Of a stretch of DNA of 31,744 bases, positions 15,889 to 23,212 are shown in pieces. This stretch comes from Methylophilaceae bacterium. Lineage in GTDB: Bacteria > Pseudomonadota > Gammaproteobacteria > Burkholderiales > Methylophilaceae. The stretch's first letter is position 1. Each line of letters opens with the position of its first letter. Where the stretch lies: the NCBI GenBank assembly GCA_006844635.1, contig SPJO01000106.1, forward strand, positions 1-31,744, read 5' to 3'. A program made the position numbers and the translations under genes. Under the pieces are notes generated by a model. It had not been told where the DNA came from. It saw only the letters and a program-made list of their open reading frames with translations, and ran no database searches.

Positions 15889-17162
15889 AGATACTCATCA
15901 AAAACGGGCATGTGATTGACCCTAAAAACGACATCGATGCAAAACAAGATGTTTACATTGTTGCAGGTAAGATTGCTGGTATTGGCAAAGCGCCTGCTGA
16001 TTTTTCTGCTAACCAAACCATCGACGCAACAGGCTTAATTGTTTCTCCTGGCTTCGTCGACCTATGCGCACGGCTACGTGAACCAGGTGATGAATATAAA
16101 GCAACGCTCGAAAGTGAGTTACATGCTGCCGCGGCCGGTGGTATCACCAGCCTATCCTGTCCGCCAGATACTGACCCGGTCCTAGACGAACCAGGCTTAA
16201 TCGAAATGCTGAAACAGCGCGCGAGAAAACATAACTTAGCGCGGATTTACCCGCTCGGCGCCCTCACCCAAAAACTAGAAGGTAAAACGCTGACTGAAAT
16301 GTGTGAGCTCTCAGAAGCAGGTTGTGCTGGCTTTACCCAGGCAGACAAGCCGATTCTTGATACACAAGTGCTATGGCGCGCGTTTGAATATGCTGCAACC
16401 TTTGGTTACACTGTATTTTTGCGCCCTGAAGAATACTTTCTAACAAAAGAAGGCGTTGCGCATGATGGAGAGGTTGCAAGCCGGCTAGGCTTAAAAGGTA
16501 TTCCAAGTGCAGCAGAATCACTGATGATTGCCAGCATTTTACGCATTGCTGCCGAAACAAAAACCAATATCCACTTTTGCCGCCTTTCATCCGCAGATGC
16601 AGTCGAACTAGTGAGAGAAGCAAAAAACAATGGTATTACGGTCACAGCCGATGTCAGCGTACATCATTTGCATTTAACAGAACATGACATCGCTTTCTTC
16701 AATACTCACGCACACATCAAACCACCCTTGCGCACCTTGCGTGATAAAGAAGCGTTGTGCCAGGGGCTAATGGATGGCACCATCGATGCCATCTGCTCAG
16801 ACCATACGCCTGTCGATGATGATGCTAAGCTCGTGCCTTTTGCTGAAGCAGAAGCTGGCGCAACCGGCCTAGAATTACTGCTCCCATTGACCCTAAAATG
16901 GGCCAACAATCATCAATCCGCATTATTTAATGCCATCTCTAAAATCACGATTGAGCCTGCCACTATCTTGGGTATTAGTAGTGGCCATTTGAGCGTTGGT
17001 GCAAATGCAGATTTAACTATATTTTCACCAGAGAGTGCATGGGTGGTCAACACAAGCAGCATCACTAGCCAAGGTAAAAATACGCCGTTTCTAAACACAG
17101 AGATGTTGGGGAAAGTACACTGCACATTCCTCAACGGGCACATCACCTACCAAGCTAATTAA
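15885..17162 (+). CDS. pyrC': Dihydroorotase-like PyrC' (probably catalytically inactive, structural partner of PyrB)
   Basis: 425-aa member of the amidohydrolase dihydroorotase family. The key metal-binding His-X-His that normally precedes LREPG is absent: residues 61-63 read Cys-Ala-Arg in VDLCARLREPG. The segment usually reading MPNTNPV is SCPPDTDPVLD (91-101). Later parts are family-like: ADVSVHHLHLTEHD, HIKPPLR and ICSDHTPVDDDAK. The missing histidines indicate loss of zinc and of activity, as known for the pyrC' (pyrX) gene of Pseudomonas, whose product is needed for assembly of the PyrB dodecamer. The 4-base overlap with pyrB supports a stoichiometric complex. A working dihydroorotase should be encoded elsewhere. 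The gene is full length with no frameshift, so it is under selection and not a pseudogene. Confidence 0.92.
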   Translation: MKILIKNGHVIDPKNDIDAKQDVYIVAGKIAGIGKAPADFSANQTIDATGLIVSPGFVDLCARLREPGDEYKATLESELHAAAAGGITSLSCPPDTDPVLDEPGLIEMLKQRARKHNLARIYPLGALTQKLEGKTLTEMCELSEAGCAGFTQADKPILDTQVLWRAFEYAATFGYTVFLRPEEYFLTKEGVAHDGEVASRLGLKGIPSAAESLMIASILRIAAETKTNIHFCRLSSADAVELVREAKNNGITVTADVSVHHLHLTEHDIAFFNTHAHIKPPLRTLRDKEALCQGLMDGTIDAICSDHTPVDDDAKLVPFAEAEAGATGLELLLPLTLKWANNHQSALFNAISKITIEPATILGISSGHLSVGANADLTIFSPESAWVVNTSSITSQGKNTPFLNTEMLGKVHCTFLNGHITYQAN

Positions 17163-17213
17163 TTAATTTTTGTAAAATCGAGTACCCAAGCGCATTTTAA
17201 CTAGAATAGGGGC

Positions 17214-17241
17214 TTGACTACCCTAGCAAACAAGGTAATAG
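17214..17241 (+). promoter_or_regulatory. Candidate promoter for the HhH/OmpA gene pair
   Basis: In the 118-base gap after pyrC', TTGACT (17214-17219) matches five of six -35 positions. TAATAG (17236-17241), after a 16-base spacer, is a weak -10. A short dyad, TAGGG (17207-17211) and CCCTA (17221-17225), flanks the -35. Roughly 40 bases remain to the start codon at 17281, which has a clear GGGAG ribosome site. Confidence 0.3.
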
Positions 17242-17280
17242 TACTGATTCAGAATTTAATTCACTTATTTGGGAGTAATA

Positions 17281-17880
17281 ATGAGTTCTTTCGGATGTTG
17301 TTTTTGGTGGTTCTTACTTGGTGCATTACTTGGCTGGCTACTCAATTACTGGCTGTGCAAAGGTTGTAAAAATAAAAACGTAGAACCAGAAAATAAACTA
17401 ACGCCGCCCCCTGCACCTGCGCCCAAAGTGGTGAACACACCAGCGGCTTCTGCACCAGTAACAAAAGTGGCTGCAAAACCTGCGCCAGCGCCTAAAAAGG
17501 CCCCTGTTAAAAAAGCAGCGGCACCGGCCAAACCAAAGGCAAAACCGAAAGCAAAAGCAGCGCCAGCAAAAGCCGTTGCTATTGATCTGAAAGCCGCAAG
17601 AGCAGCAGGCATCAAAATCAAGAGCACGGATGACTTAACGGTGATTGAAGGCATCGGACCAAAGATCAACGAATTATTCAAAAACAATGGTCTTAAAACA
17701 TTCGCACAAGTGGCAAAAGCAACCGCACCGCAGATGCGTAAGATATTAGACGATGGTGGTGCGCGCTTCCGCATTGCAAACCCAGGCACTTGGGCAAAAC
17801 AAGCGAAGCTAGCGGCAAACAATAAGTGGAAAGAGTTGAAGAAGCTACAAGACGACCTTTCTGGTGGCATTAAAAAATAA
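17281..17880 (+). CDS. Membrane-anchored helix-hairpin-helix protein with Lys/Ala/Pro-rich linker
   Basis: 199 aa. Residues 8-25 are a single strongly hydrophobic, Trp-rich segment (FWWFLLGALLGWLLNYWL). The residues before it are uncharged while Lys27, Lys30 and Lys32 follow it, so the rest of the protein is predicted to be cytoplasmic. Residues 40-100 are a low-complexity linker rich in Ala, Pro and Lys, with PKKAPVKKAA- and KPKAKPKAKA-like runs resembling histone H1-type tails. Residues 116-145 hold a helix-hairpin-helix: DDLTVIEGIGPKINELFKNN. The C-terminus is basic and helical. I infer a membrane-tethered nucleic-acid-binding protein. Similar C-terminal domains occur in proteins loosely annotated as L21-like. 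I chose the ATG with GGGAG upstream over a TTG 12 bases earlier. It precedes the OmpA gene by 15 bases. Confidence 0.8.
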   Translation: MSSFGCCFWWFLLGALLGWLLNYWLCKGCKNKNVEPENKLTPPPAPAPKVVNTPAASAPVTKVAAKPAPAPKKAPVKKAAAPAKPKAKPKAKAAPAKAVAIDLKAARAAGIKIKSTDDLTVIEGIGPKINELFKNNGLKTFAQVAKATAPQMRKILDDGGARFRIANPGTWAKQAKLAANNKWKELKKLQDDLSGGIKK

Positions 17881-17895
17881 GCAAGAGGTTTAACT

Positions 17896-18681
17896 ATGCA
17901 AAATAATCAATCAAGCTACCCATTTTGGACTTGGGTGATTGCCATTGCCTTGGCGCTTATCCTTCTATGGATGTTCTTAACTGGGAAAGGCCCTAGTGAA
18001 ACCTGCTGTGTTGAAGCTGGCACGCCTGTTGCAGCAGCGCCAGCAGAGTCAACGCCTACTGTCACAGAAGCATTCAGCTTCACGGCGACGGAAAGTGAGT
18101 TTTTGAGTAGTGGTGATGCTAGCAATGTTAACTGGTCTGGTGGAAGCCTAGAAGCGCTAAAAGCCATTCTAGTTGGCGGCATAACCGCTGAAGGTGATGC
18201 ACGGATGATTACACTAACAGGTACAGTGGAGTCTGAAGAGTTCAAGCTGCAAACAGGGCTTGATGCACAAACTTATTTTGGGCCTGATGCGACCATTGAT
18301 AACCAAATCACTGTGATGGCGCCGATTGCACCAATAGAAGAAGAGCCTGTAGTAGCCATTATGGACCTCCCTGATGCAGCAAAAATATACTTTGCTACGG
18401 GTGTTCACCGCTTACCTGCTGATAGTGTTGACACACTTGACCCAATCATCACTTGGCTTAACAATAATCCAGATGCAAAAGCTGTTATTTCAGGCTTTCA
18501 TGATCTCACTGGTGATGTTGCGAGCAATGAAAGATTAGCGAAAAAACGTGCTGAGTCTGCTTACAATGCACTCACTACAGCGGGCATTACAGAAGAGCGT
18601 ATTGAAATGCGCAAACCTGAAAGCACTGATGGCGGTGGCGACTTAAGTGAAGCAAGACGCGTTGAAGTATCCATCGAATAG
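17896..18681 (+). CDS. OmpA-family protein with N-terminal membrane anchor and possible BON-like domain
   Basis: 261 aa. One hydrophobic segment at about 9-29 (PFWTWVIAIALALILLWMFL) without a signal peptidase site suggests an inner-membrane anchor with the remainder in the periplasm. After a short Ala/Pro linker, residues 84-142 (LEALKAIL...ITLTGTV...DNQITV) look like a BON-type fold. Residues 163-261 are an OmpA C-terminal, peptidoglycan-binding domain: IYFATGVHRLPADS, then a Val-Ile-Ser-Gly-Phe-His-Asp block around 198-203 in place of the usual GHTD, then NERLAKKRAESAYNAL and EARRVEVSIE. The His-Asp pair and the Arg after AKK keep the pattern of peptidoglycan-contacting residues. It has an AGAGGT ribosome site, is 15 bases from the HhH gene, and is followed by a terminator. 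I infer that it anchors the inner membrane to the cell wall. Confidence 0.85.
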   Translation: MQNNQSSYPFWTWVIAIALALILLWMFLTGKGPSETCCVEAGTPVAAAPAESTPTVTEAFSFTATESEFLSSGDASNVNWSGGSLEALKAILVGGITAEGDARMITLTGTVESEEFKLQTGLDAQTYFGPDATIDNQITVMAPIAPIEEEPVVAIMDLPDAAKIYFATGVHRLPADSVDTLDPIITWLNNNPDAKAVISGFHDLTGDVASNERLAKKRAESAYNALTTAGITEERIEMRKPESTDGGGDLSEARRVEVSIE

Positions 18682-18705
18682 TTACAAAACCTAATACCGA
18701 ACAAT

Positions 18706-18735
18706 AAAAAAGCCGATACATGTATCGGCTTTTTT
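18706..18735. terminator. Bidirectional intrinsic terminator between ompA-like gene and pilU
   Basis: A perfect 18-base palindrome, GCCGATACATGTATCGGC (18712-18729), is flanked by six A on the left (18706-18711) and six T on the right (18730-18735). The structure works in both directions. It lies 24 bases after the OmpA-like gene stop (plus strand) and 19 bases beyond the pilU stop (minus strand), ending both convergent units. Confidence 0.92.
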
Positions 18736-18754
18736 ATTGTCGTTAACGAAAATT

Positions 18755-19891
18755 TTAAACCATACCCAAATTATCTAAGCCTGAAGATAAGTTTTTATCT
18801 TTGGCAGCTTTACCTTCTAACTTAAACTTCAGTCGCAAATCATTCACTGAGTCTGCATTACGCAATGCATCCTCATAACTAATCTGCCCATTCTCGTGTA
18901 AATCAAATAGTGCTTGGTCAAATGTCTGCATGCCCATTTCTCGAGACTTAGCAATAATCGATTTAATTTCATGCACATCACCTTTAAAAATCAAATCTGT
19001 AATCAATGGTGAGTTCAACATAATCTCTACCGCAGCCACACGCCCAATGCCATCAATTTTAGGGACTAAGCGTTGCGAAATAAAGGCACGTAGATTTAAA
19101 GATAAATCCATAAGTAACTGGTGGCGCCGCTCTTCAGGGAAGAAGTTAATAATCCGATCCAACGCTTGGTTAGTACTATTCGCGTGTAGTGTCGACATAC
19201 ATAAATGCCCAGTTTCTGCAAACGCAACGGCATAATCCATCGTCTCTCGATCACGAATCTCACCAATCAAAATCACATCTGGCGCTTGCCTCAACGTATT
19301 TTTTAGCGCAGCTTCCCAGCTCTCTGTATCCACACCAACTTCACGTTGCGTCACAATGCAATTCTTGTGTTCGTGCATGAACTCTACTGGGTCTTCTATC
19401 GTAACAATGTGACCAAAACTATTTTCATTACGATGCCCAACCATGGCTGCTAAGGTTGTTGACTTGCCGGAACCTGTTGCGCCAACTAATACGACTAAGC
19501 CTCGCTTCGTCATGGAGACATCCTTTAGCACTTCAGGCAAATTAAGCTCTTCAATACTTGGAATCTTTGAAGTAATTGTCCTAAAAACCAAACCAACCGA
19601 ACCACGTTGAATAAAGGCGTTCACTCTGAATCGTGCTGTATTCGGAATGCCAATGGCGAAGTTACACTCATTTGTGGCATCAAACTCAGCGGCTTGCTTG
19701 TCATTCATAATCGAACGACTGATTTCTCTCGCTTGCTGAGGAGTCAACACTTGTGAGTTAACTGGCGTCATTTTGCCATCAACCTTCATCGCAGGTGGAA
19801 AACCTGCCGTAATAAACATATCTGATGCTTTTTTGCTTAGCATTAATCTAAGCAAATCAAATACAAACTTTTCTGCTTGTCCTTTTTCCAT
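18755..19891 (-). CDS. pilU: Type IV pilus ATPase PilU
   Basis: 378-aa PilT-like hexameric ATPase that assists pilus retraction in the cytoplasm below the pilus base. Walker A is GATGSGKS (137-144), followed by the Asp box TIEDPVEF, the Walker B region PDVILIGEIRDRETM and the His box ETGHLCMSTLHAN, all intact. The N-terminal KKASDMFITAGFPPAMKVDGK stretch is characteristic of PilU rather than PilT. The C-terminal tail of about 30 residues beyond the ATPase core (ending SSGLDNLGMV) is longer than in PilT, also typical. It starts 13 bases downstream of pilT, in the classic pilT-pilU order. The message ends at the palindromic terminator. Confidence 0.95.
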   Translation of the reverse strand: MEKGQAEKFVFDLLRLMLSKKASDMFITAGFPPAMKVDGKMTPVNSQVLTPQQAREISRSIMNDKQAAEFDATNECNFAIGIPNTARFRVNAFIQRGSVGLVFRTITSKIPSIEELNLPEVLKDVSMTKRGLVVLVGATGSGKSTTLAAMVGHRNENSFGHIVTIEDPVEFMHEHKNCIVTQREVGVDTESWEAALKNTLRQAPDVILIGEIRDRETMDYAVAFAETGHLCMSTLHANSTNQALDRIINFFPEERRHQLLMDLSLNLRAFISQRLVPKIDGIGRVAAVEIMLNSPLITDLIFKGDVHEIKSIIAKSREMGMQTFDQALFDLHENGQISYEDALRNADSVNDLRLKFKLEGKAAKDKNLSSGLDNLGMV

Positions 19892-19904
19892 TGATTACCC
19901 TAAC

Positions 19905-20948
19905 TTAACCGACAATTGATTCTTTATTAGCCGCTTTCCCGCGCCCTTCGGCTGCAGAAATGAGGTTTCTTCTGACTAAATCCTGCAAATTCTGATCCAA
20001 GGTCTGCATGCCTAAGTTTTGCCCAGTTTGAATGGCTGAGTACATTTGCGCCACTTTATTTTCTCGAATCAAATTACGGATAGCCGGTGTACCAATCATA
20101 ATCTCATGCGCGGCAACACGGCCCTGCTCATCCTTGGTTTTACACAAAGTTTGTGAAATCACTGCACGTAAAGATTCTGACAGCATAGAGCGGACCATTT
20201 CTTTTTCTGCTGCTGGAAACACATCAATAATACGGTCAACCGTTTTCGCTGCTGAACTCGTATGTAAGGTGCCGAATACTAAGTGACCCGTTTCAGCAGC
20301 ACTTAATGCTAACCGAATCGTTTCTAGGTCACGCATCTCACCCACAAGAATCACATCTGGATCCTCACGTAATGCGGAACGCAGTGCATTTTGGAATGAC
20401 AAAGTATGCGGTCCGACTTCACGTTGGTTAATTAATGATTTCTTTGATTGATGCACAAACTCGATTGGATCCTCTACTGTCAGGATATGGCCCATCTCAT
20501 TTTCATTAATATAATCGACCATCGCAGCCAATGTGGTCGATTTACCTGAGCCTGTTGGGCCTGTCACCAGCACAATACCACGAGGCGTATCTGCAATTTC
20601 TTTAAAGATCGCAGGTGCATTCAGATCTTCCAATGTCAAAATCTTGGATGGAATGGTCCGAAAGACAGCACCAGAACCGCGGTTATGGTTAAACGCATTA
20701 ACACGAAAACGCGCGAGGTTTGGAATTTCGAATGAAAAATCACACTCTAGCGTTTCTTCATATACCTTACGTTGCCCATCATTCATGATGTCATAGACCA
20801 TGTCATGCACTTGCGTATCATCCATCGATGGCACATTAATCTTCCGCACATCACCGTGCACACGAATCATCGGTGGTAGGCCAGCAGACAAATGCAAATC
20901 TGACGCGTTATTTTTAACCGAAAAGGCAAGTAAATCTGAAATATCCAC
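19905..20948 (-). CDS. pilT: Type IV pilus retraction ATPase PilT
   Basis: 347-aa motor ATPase that depolymerises type IV pili, giving twitching motility and DNA uptake. The start MDISDLLAFSVKNNASDLHL matches known PilT proteins closely. The initiation codon is GTG, with AGGAG 6 bases upstream and no alternative ATG nearby. Walker A GPTGSGKS (130-137), Asp box TVEDPIEF, Walker B PDVILVGEMRDLETI, His box ETGHLVFGTLHTSSAAKT and the C-terminal AIRNLIRE motif required for retraction are all present. It is divergent from yggS across a 68-base gap containing nested dyads. With pilU and the PilB/GspE-like gene, it supports pilus-based motility or competence, in line with comEC. Confidence 0.97.
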   Translation of the reverse strand: MDISDLLAFSVKNNASDLHLSAGLPPMIRVHGDVRKINVPSMDDTQVHDMVYDIMNDGQRKVYEETLECDFSFEIPNLARFRVNAFNHNRGSGAVFRTIPSKILTLEDLNAPAIFKEIADTPRGIVLVTGPTGSGKSTTLAAMVDYINENEMGHILTVEDPIEFVHQSKKSLINQREVGPHTLSFQNALRSALREDPDVILVGEMRDLETIRLALSAAETGHLVFGTLHTSSAAKTVDRIIDVFPAAEKEMVRSMLSESLRAVISQTLCKTKDEQGRVAAHEIMIGTPAIRNLIRENKVAQMYSAIQTGQNLGMQTLDQNLQDLVRRNLISAAEGRGKAANKESIVG

Positions 20949-20969
20949 TTTGAACTCCTGTTATAATTT

Positions 20970-20996
20970 TATACTTAAGACTTTACATAAAGTATA
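20970..20996. promoter_or_regulatory. Nested inverted repeats in the pilT-yggS divergent promoter region
   Basis: TATACTT (20970-20976) and AAGTATA (20990-20996) are perfect 7-base inverted repeats. An inner dyad, ACTTTA (20980-20985) CA TAAAGT (20988-20993), overlaps the second arm. A TATAAT lies just to the left (20962-20967, plus strand). The region is short and AT-rich, so some symmetry is expected by chance. Operator function is a guess. Confidence 0.3.
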
Positions 20997-21016
20997 TTCG
21001 TTAAGATCATTGAAAT

Positions 21017-21703
21017 ATGAACATAATTGCCAACTCCTTGCAAGTTATTCAAGCAAATATTCTTAAAGCAAAACAAGCTGCAAATCGAGAGGATGCAGTC
21101 AAACTATTGGCTGTTAGCAAAGCACAAGGCGCTGAAAAGCTTAGAAAAGCTTATTTAGCGGGGCAAATCGCTTTTGGTGAAAACTATTTACAAGAAGCAC
21201 TTAACAAACAAGCACTGTTGGAAGATTGCAACATCGAATGGCATTTTATTGGCCCAATTCAAAGTAATAAAACCCAGCCCATCTCTCAACATTTCAACTG
21301 GGTGCATTCAGTCGACCGCTTAAAAATTGCGCAGCGGTTATCTAATACTAGGCCAAGTACGTTACCACCACTCAACATTTGCATTCAAATCAACAGTAGC
21401 CACGAATCATCTAAAAGTGGCATTAACGAAGAAGCTTTATTAGCATTAGCCACTGAAATCGCGGAGCTCCCGCGTATTCACCTGCGTGGTTTGATGGCAA
21501 TTCCGGCACCAACTGAGGACATCGATCAACAACACCAACAATTTAAAACCGTCAAAAATGCTTTTACGCATTTACAACAAAAAGGCTTTGATATCGACAC
21601 CTTGTCTATCGGCATGTCGAATGACTATATGGCTGCCATCGCAGAAGGTGCTACTATTGTACGTATTGGTTCCGCACTATTTGGTGAGCGTAACAACACT
21701 TAA
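21017..21703 (+). CDS. yggS: Pyridoxal phosphate homeostasis protein YggS (PLPBP family)
   Basis: 228-aa PLP-binding protein with a single alanine-racemase-like barrel. Family members regulate free PLP and amino-acid balance and have no known catalytic activity. The PLP lysine is Lys35 in LLAVSKAQ. Other conserved blocks are FGENYLQEA, WHFIGPIQSNK, VHSVDRLKIA, the LRGLMAIPAP segment, LSIGMSNDYMAAI and VRIGSALFGER. No ribosome site is visible before the ATG. The gene is followed by proC after 20 bases and then yggT, a very common trio. It is divergent from pilT, as in Pseudomonas. Confidence 0.95.
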   Translation: MNIIANSLQVIQANILKAKQAANREDAVKLLAVSKAQGAEKLRKAYLAGQIAFGENYLQEALNKQALLEDCNIEWHFIGPIQSNKTQPISQHFNWVHSVDRLKIAQRLSNTRPSTLPPLNICIQINSSHESSKSGINEEALLALATEIAELPRIHLRGLMAIPAPTEDIDQQHQQFKTVKNAFTHLQQKGFDIDTLSIGMSNDYMAAIAEGATIVRIGSALFGERNNT

Positions 21704-21723
21704 GATAACGAATTGAACAGCAT

Positions 21724-22536
21724 ATGAAACTCGCATTTATTGGTGGTGGCAACATGGCAAAAGCACTTTTGGGCGGGCTGAAGAACCAGCATGTCCAAAT
21801 GGCAGACATTACCGTCGTTGAACTCGATGGTAACAAAAGAGCTGCATTAGAAGAAACCTTTGGCGTCATCACCACAACAGACTTATCCTCCTTGAGTACA
21901 AGTGAAACAATTGTCTTAGCAATCAAACCACAGCAGCTGCGTGCGTTAGCACAATCATTAGCACCATTTCTCAATCAGCAGTTGGTCATCTCTATCGCAG
22001 CTGGAATTCTGATTCAGGACTTAAGCCGATGGCTTAATGATTATCAACTCATTGTGCGCGCTATGCCAAATACGCCAGCACAGATACAAGCAGGGATTAC
22101 AGGCTTATATGCCATGCCACAAGTATCGGCACCGCAAAAAATGACGGCAGATCAAGTCATGCGTGCCGCAGGTGAAACTGTTTGGGTAGTAGCAGAGACG
22201 CAGTTAGATGCAGTGACTGCCATCTCTGGCAGTGGGCCCGCATATGTGTTTTATTTGATTGAAGCACTGGAAGCCGCAGCACTCGCGTTAGGACTCAAGG
22301 AAGAAGAAGCAAAAAAACTCAGTATTGCGACCTTCAAAGGAGCCAGCCTATTAGCTGATGCAAGTGACAACGCTGTGGCAACACTACGCGAACAAGTGAC
22401 ATCGAAAGGTGGCACGACTGAACAAGGGCTCCTCGGTTTAGAAGAGGCAGAAGTGAAAAACGCCATTGCGCATGCGACAAAAAAAGCATATGACCGCGCC
22501 AAAACGCTCGCCAAAGAGTTAGGTGAAGCCTCTTGA
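21724..22536 (+). CDS. proC: Pyrroline-5-carboxylate reductase
   Basis: 270 aa. It performs the NAD(P)H-dependent last step of proline synthesis. The N-terminal Rossmann motif is FIGGGNMAKALLGGL (5-19). The AMPNTPAQIQAG block binds cofactor and substrate. The C-terminal dimer/active-site block has AISGSGPAYVFYLIEAL and REQVTSKGGTTEQGL, the ProC signature. Length is normal. It lies in the yggS-proC-yggT group, 50 bases before yggT. Confidence 0.97.
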   Translation: MKLAFIGGGNMAKALLGGLKNQHVQMADITVVELDGNKRAALEETFGVITTTDLSSLSTSETIVLAIKPQQLRALAQSLAPFLNQQLVISIAAGILIQDLSRWLNDYQLIVRAMPNTPAQIQAGITGLYAMPQVSAPQKMTADQVMRAAGETVWVVAETQLDAVTAISGSGPAYVFYLIEALEAAALALGLKEEEAKKLSIATFKGASLLADASDNAVATLREQVTSKGGTTEQGLLGLEEAEVKNAIAHATKKAYDRAKTLAKELGEAS

Positions 22537-22586
22537 AAACACGGCCAACCACAATACAACTGACGATAGTTATAGGGATTTAAGAC

Positions 22587-23129
22587 ATGAACGCACTAGT
22601 TTTTTTAATTAAAACGGTTTTTGACATACTGACATTGGTGTTTTTGCTACGCTTTCTAATGCAGGCGCTTAAAGTCTCCTTTAACAACCCAATTGGTCAA
22701 ATGGTCATCGCGTTAACGGACTTTGCCGTCAAACCAACACGAAAACTAGTACCTAGTTGGAAAAAGTTAGACCTATCCACATTACTCCTCGCCTTTATCA
22801 TGCAACTGGCACTGCACATAGTTTTATTTGCTTTGAGCAATACAGCGACCTTATCCAGTGCAGCTATTTGGCCAGCCATCATCGCACGTGGCGCTTTAGG
22901 TGTTGTTCGTACAATTTTTGATATATTCTTCTATGCCATTATTTTGCAAGTGATTCTAAGTTGGGTAAACCCGCAAACACCAATTGCCCCAGTACTACAT
23001 AGCATTACGCGACCAATCCTCGCCCCTATTCAACGTGTCATCCCTGCTATTAGCGGCATCGACTTTTCACCCTTAATCGCAATCATTTTGTTGCAAATGC
23101 TCAACATTTCAATTTTTTCTGTCATATAA
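22587..23129 (+). CDS. yggT: YggT family integral membrane protein
   Basis: 180-aa inner-membrane protein with two YGGT repeats, each made of two helices. Repeat one covers about 3-95 (FLIKTVFDILTLVFLLRFLM...NPIGQMVIALTDFAVKPTRKLVP). Repeat two covers about 105-180 (VRTIFDIFFYAIILQVILSW...SITRPILAPIQRVIP). The paired F-D-I...RF/SW and P-x-x-R-x-x-P signatures are clear in both. The molecular role is not established; members are linked to osmotic tolerance and to cell-division or photosystem factors in other groups. A GGGA-type ribosome site lies about 9 bases upstream. It is the last gene of the yggS-proC-yggT run. Confidence 0.92.
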   Translation: MNALVFLIKTVFDILTLVFLLRFLMQALKVSFNNPIGQMVIALTDFAVKPTRKLVPSWKKLDLSTLLLAFIMQLALHIVLFALSNTATLSSAAIWPAIIARGALGVVRTIFDIFFYAIILQVILSWVNPQTPIAPVLHSITRPILAPIQRVIPAISGIDFSPLIAIILLQMLNISIFSVI

Positions 23130-23175
23130 AAACGCTTTTTTGATTATTAGCACCTGCATTTAACAAACGACTAGA

Positions 23176-23181
23176 TATAAT
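23176..23181 (+). promoter_or_regulatory. -10 box upstream of the dynamin-like gene
   Basis: A perfect TATAAT lies 31 bases before the ATG at 23213, in an AT-rich stretch of the 83-base gap after yggT. No good -35 is found at 16-18 bases spacing, and no ribosome site precedes the ATG. It is the only promoter-like element seen in the gap. Confidence 0.35.
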
Positions 23182-23212
23182 ATATATAGACGTATAACTA
23201 ACGATTGCAAAC

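Noticed and set aside
17346..17870. 174-codon open frame on the minus strand opposite the HhH gene
   Set aside because: It mirrors the Ala/Lys/Pro-rich linker on the other strand, giving Ala/Phe/Gly-rich low complexity; the plus-strand gene has a clear ribosome site and domains.
23130..23143. A-run and T-run after yggT as a terminator
   Set aside because: Only CGC separates five A from the T-run; no GC-containing stem can form.
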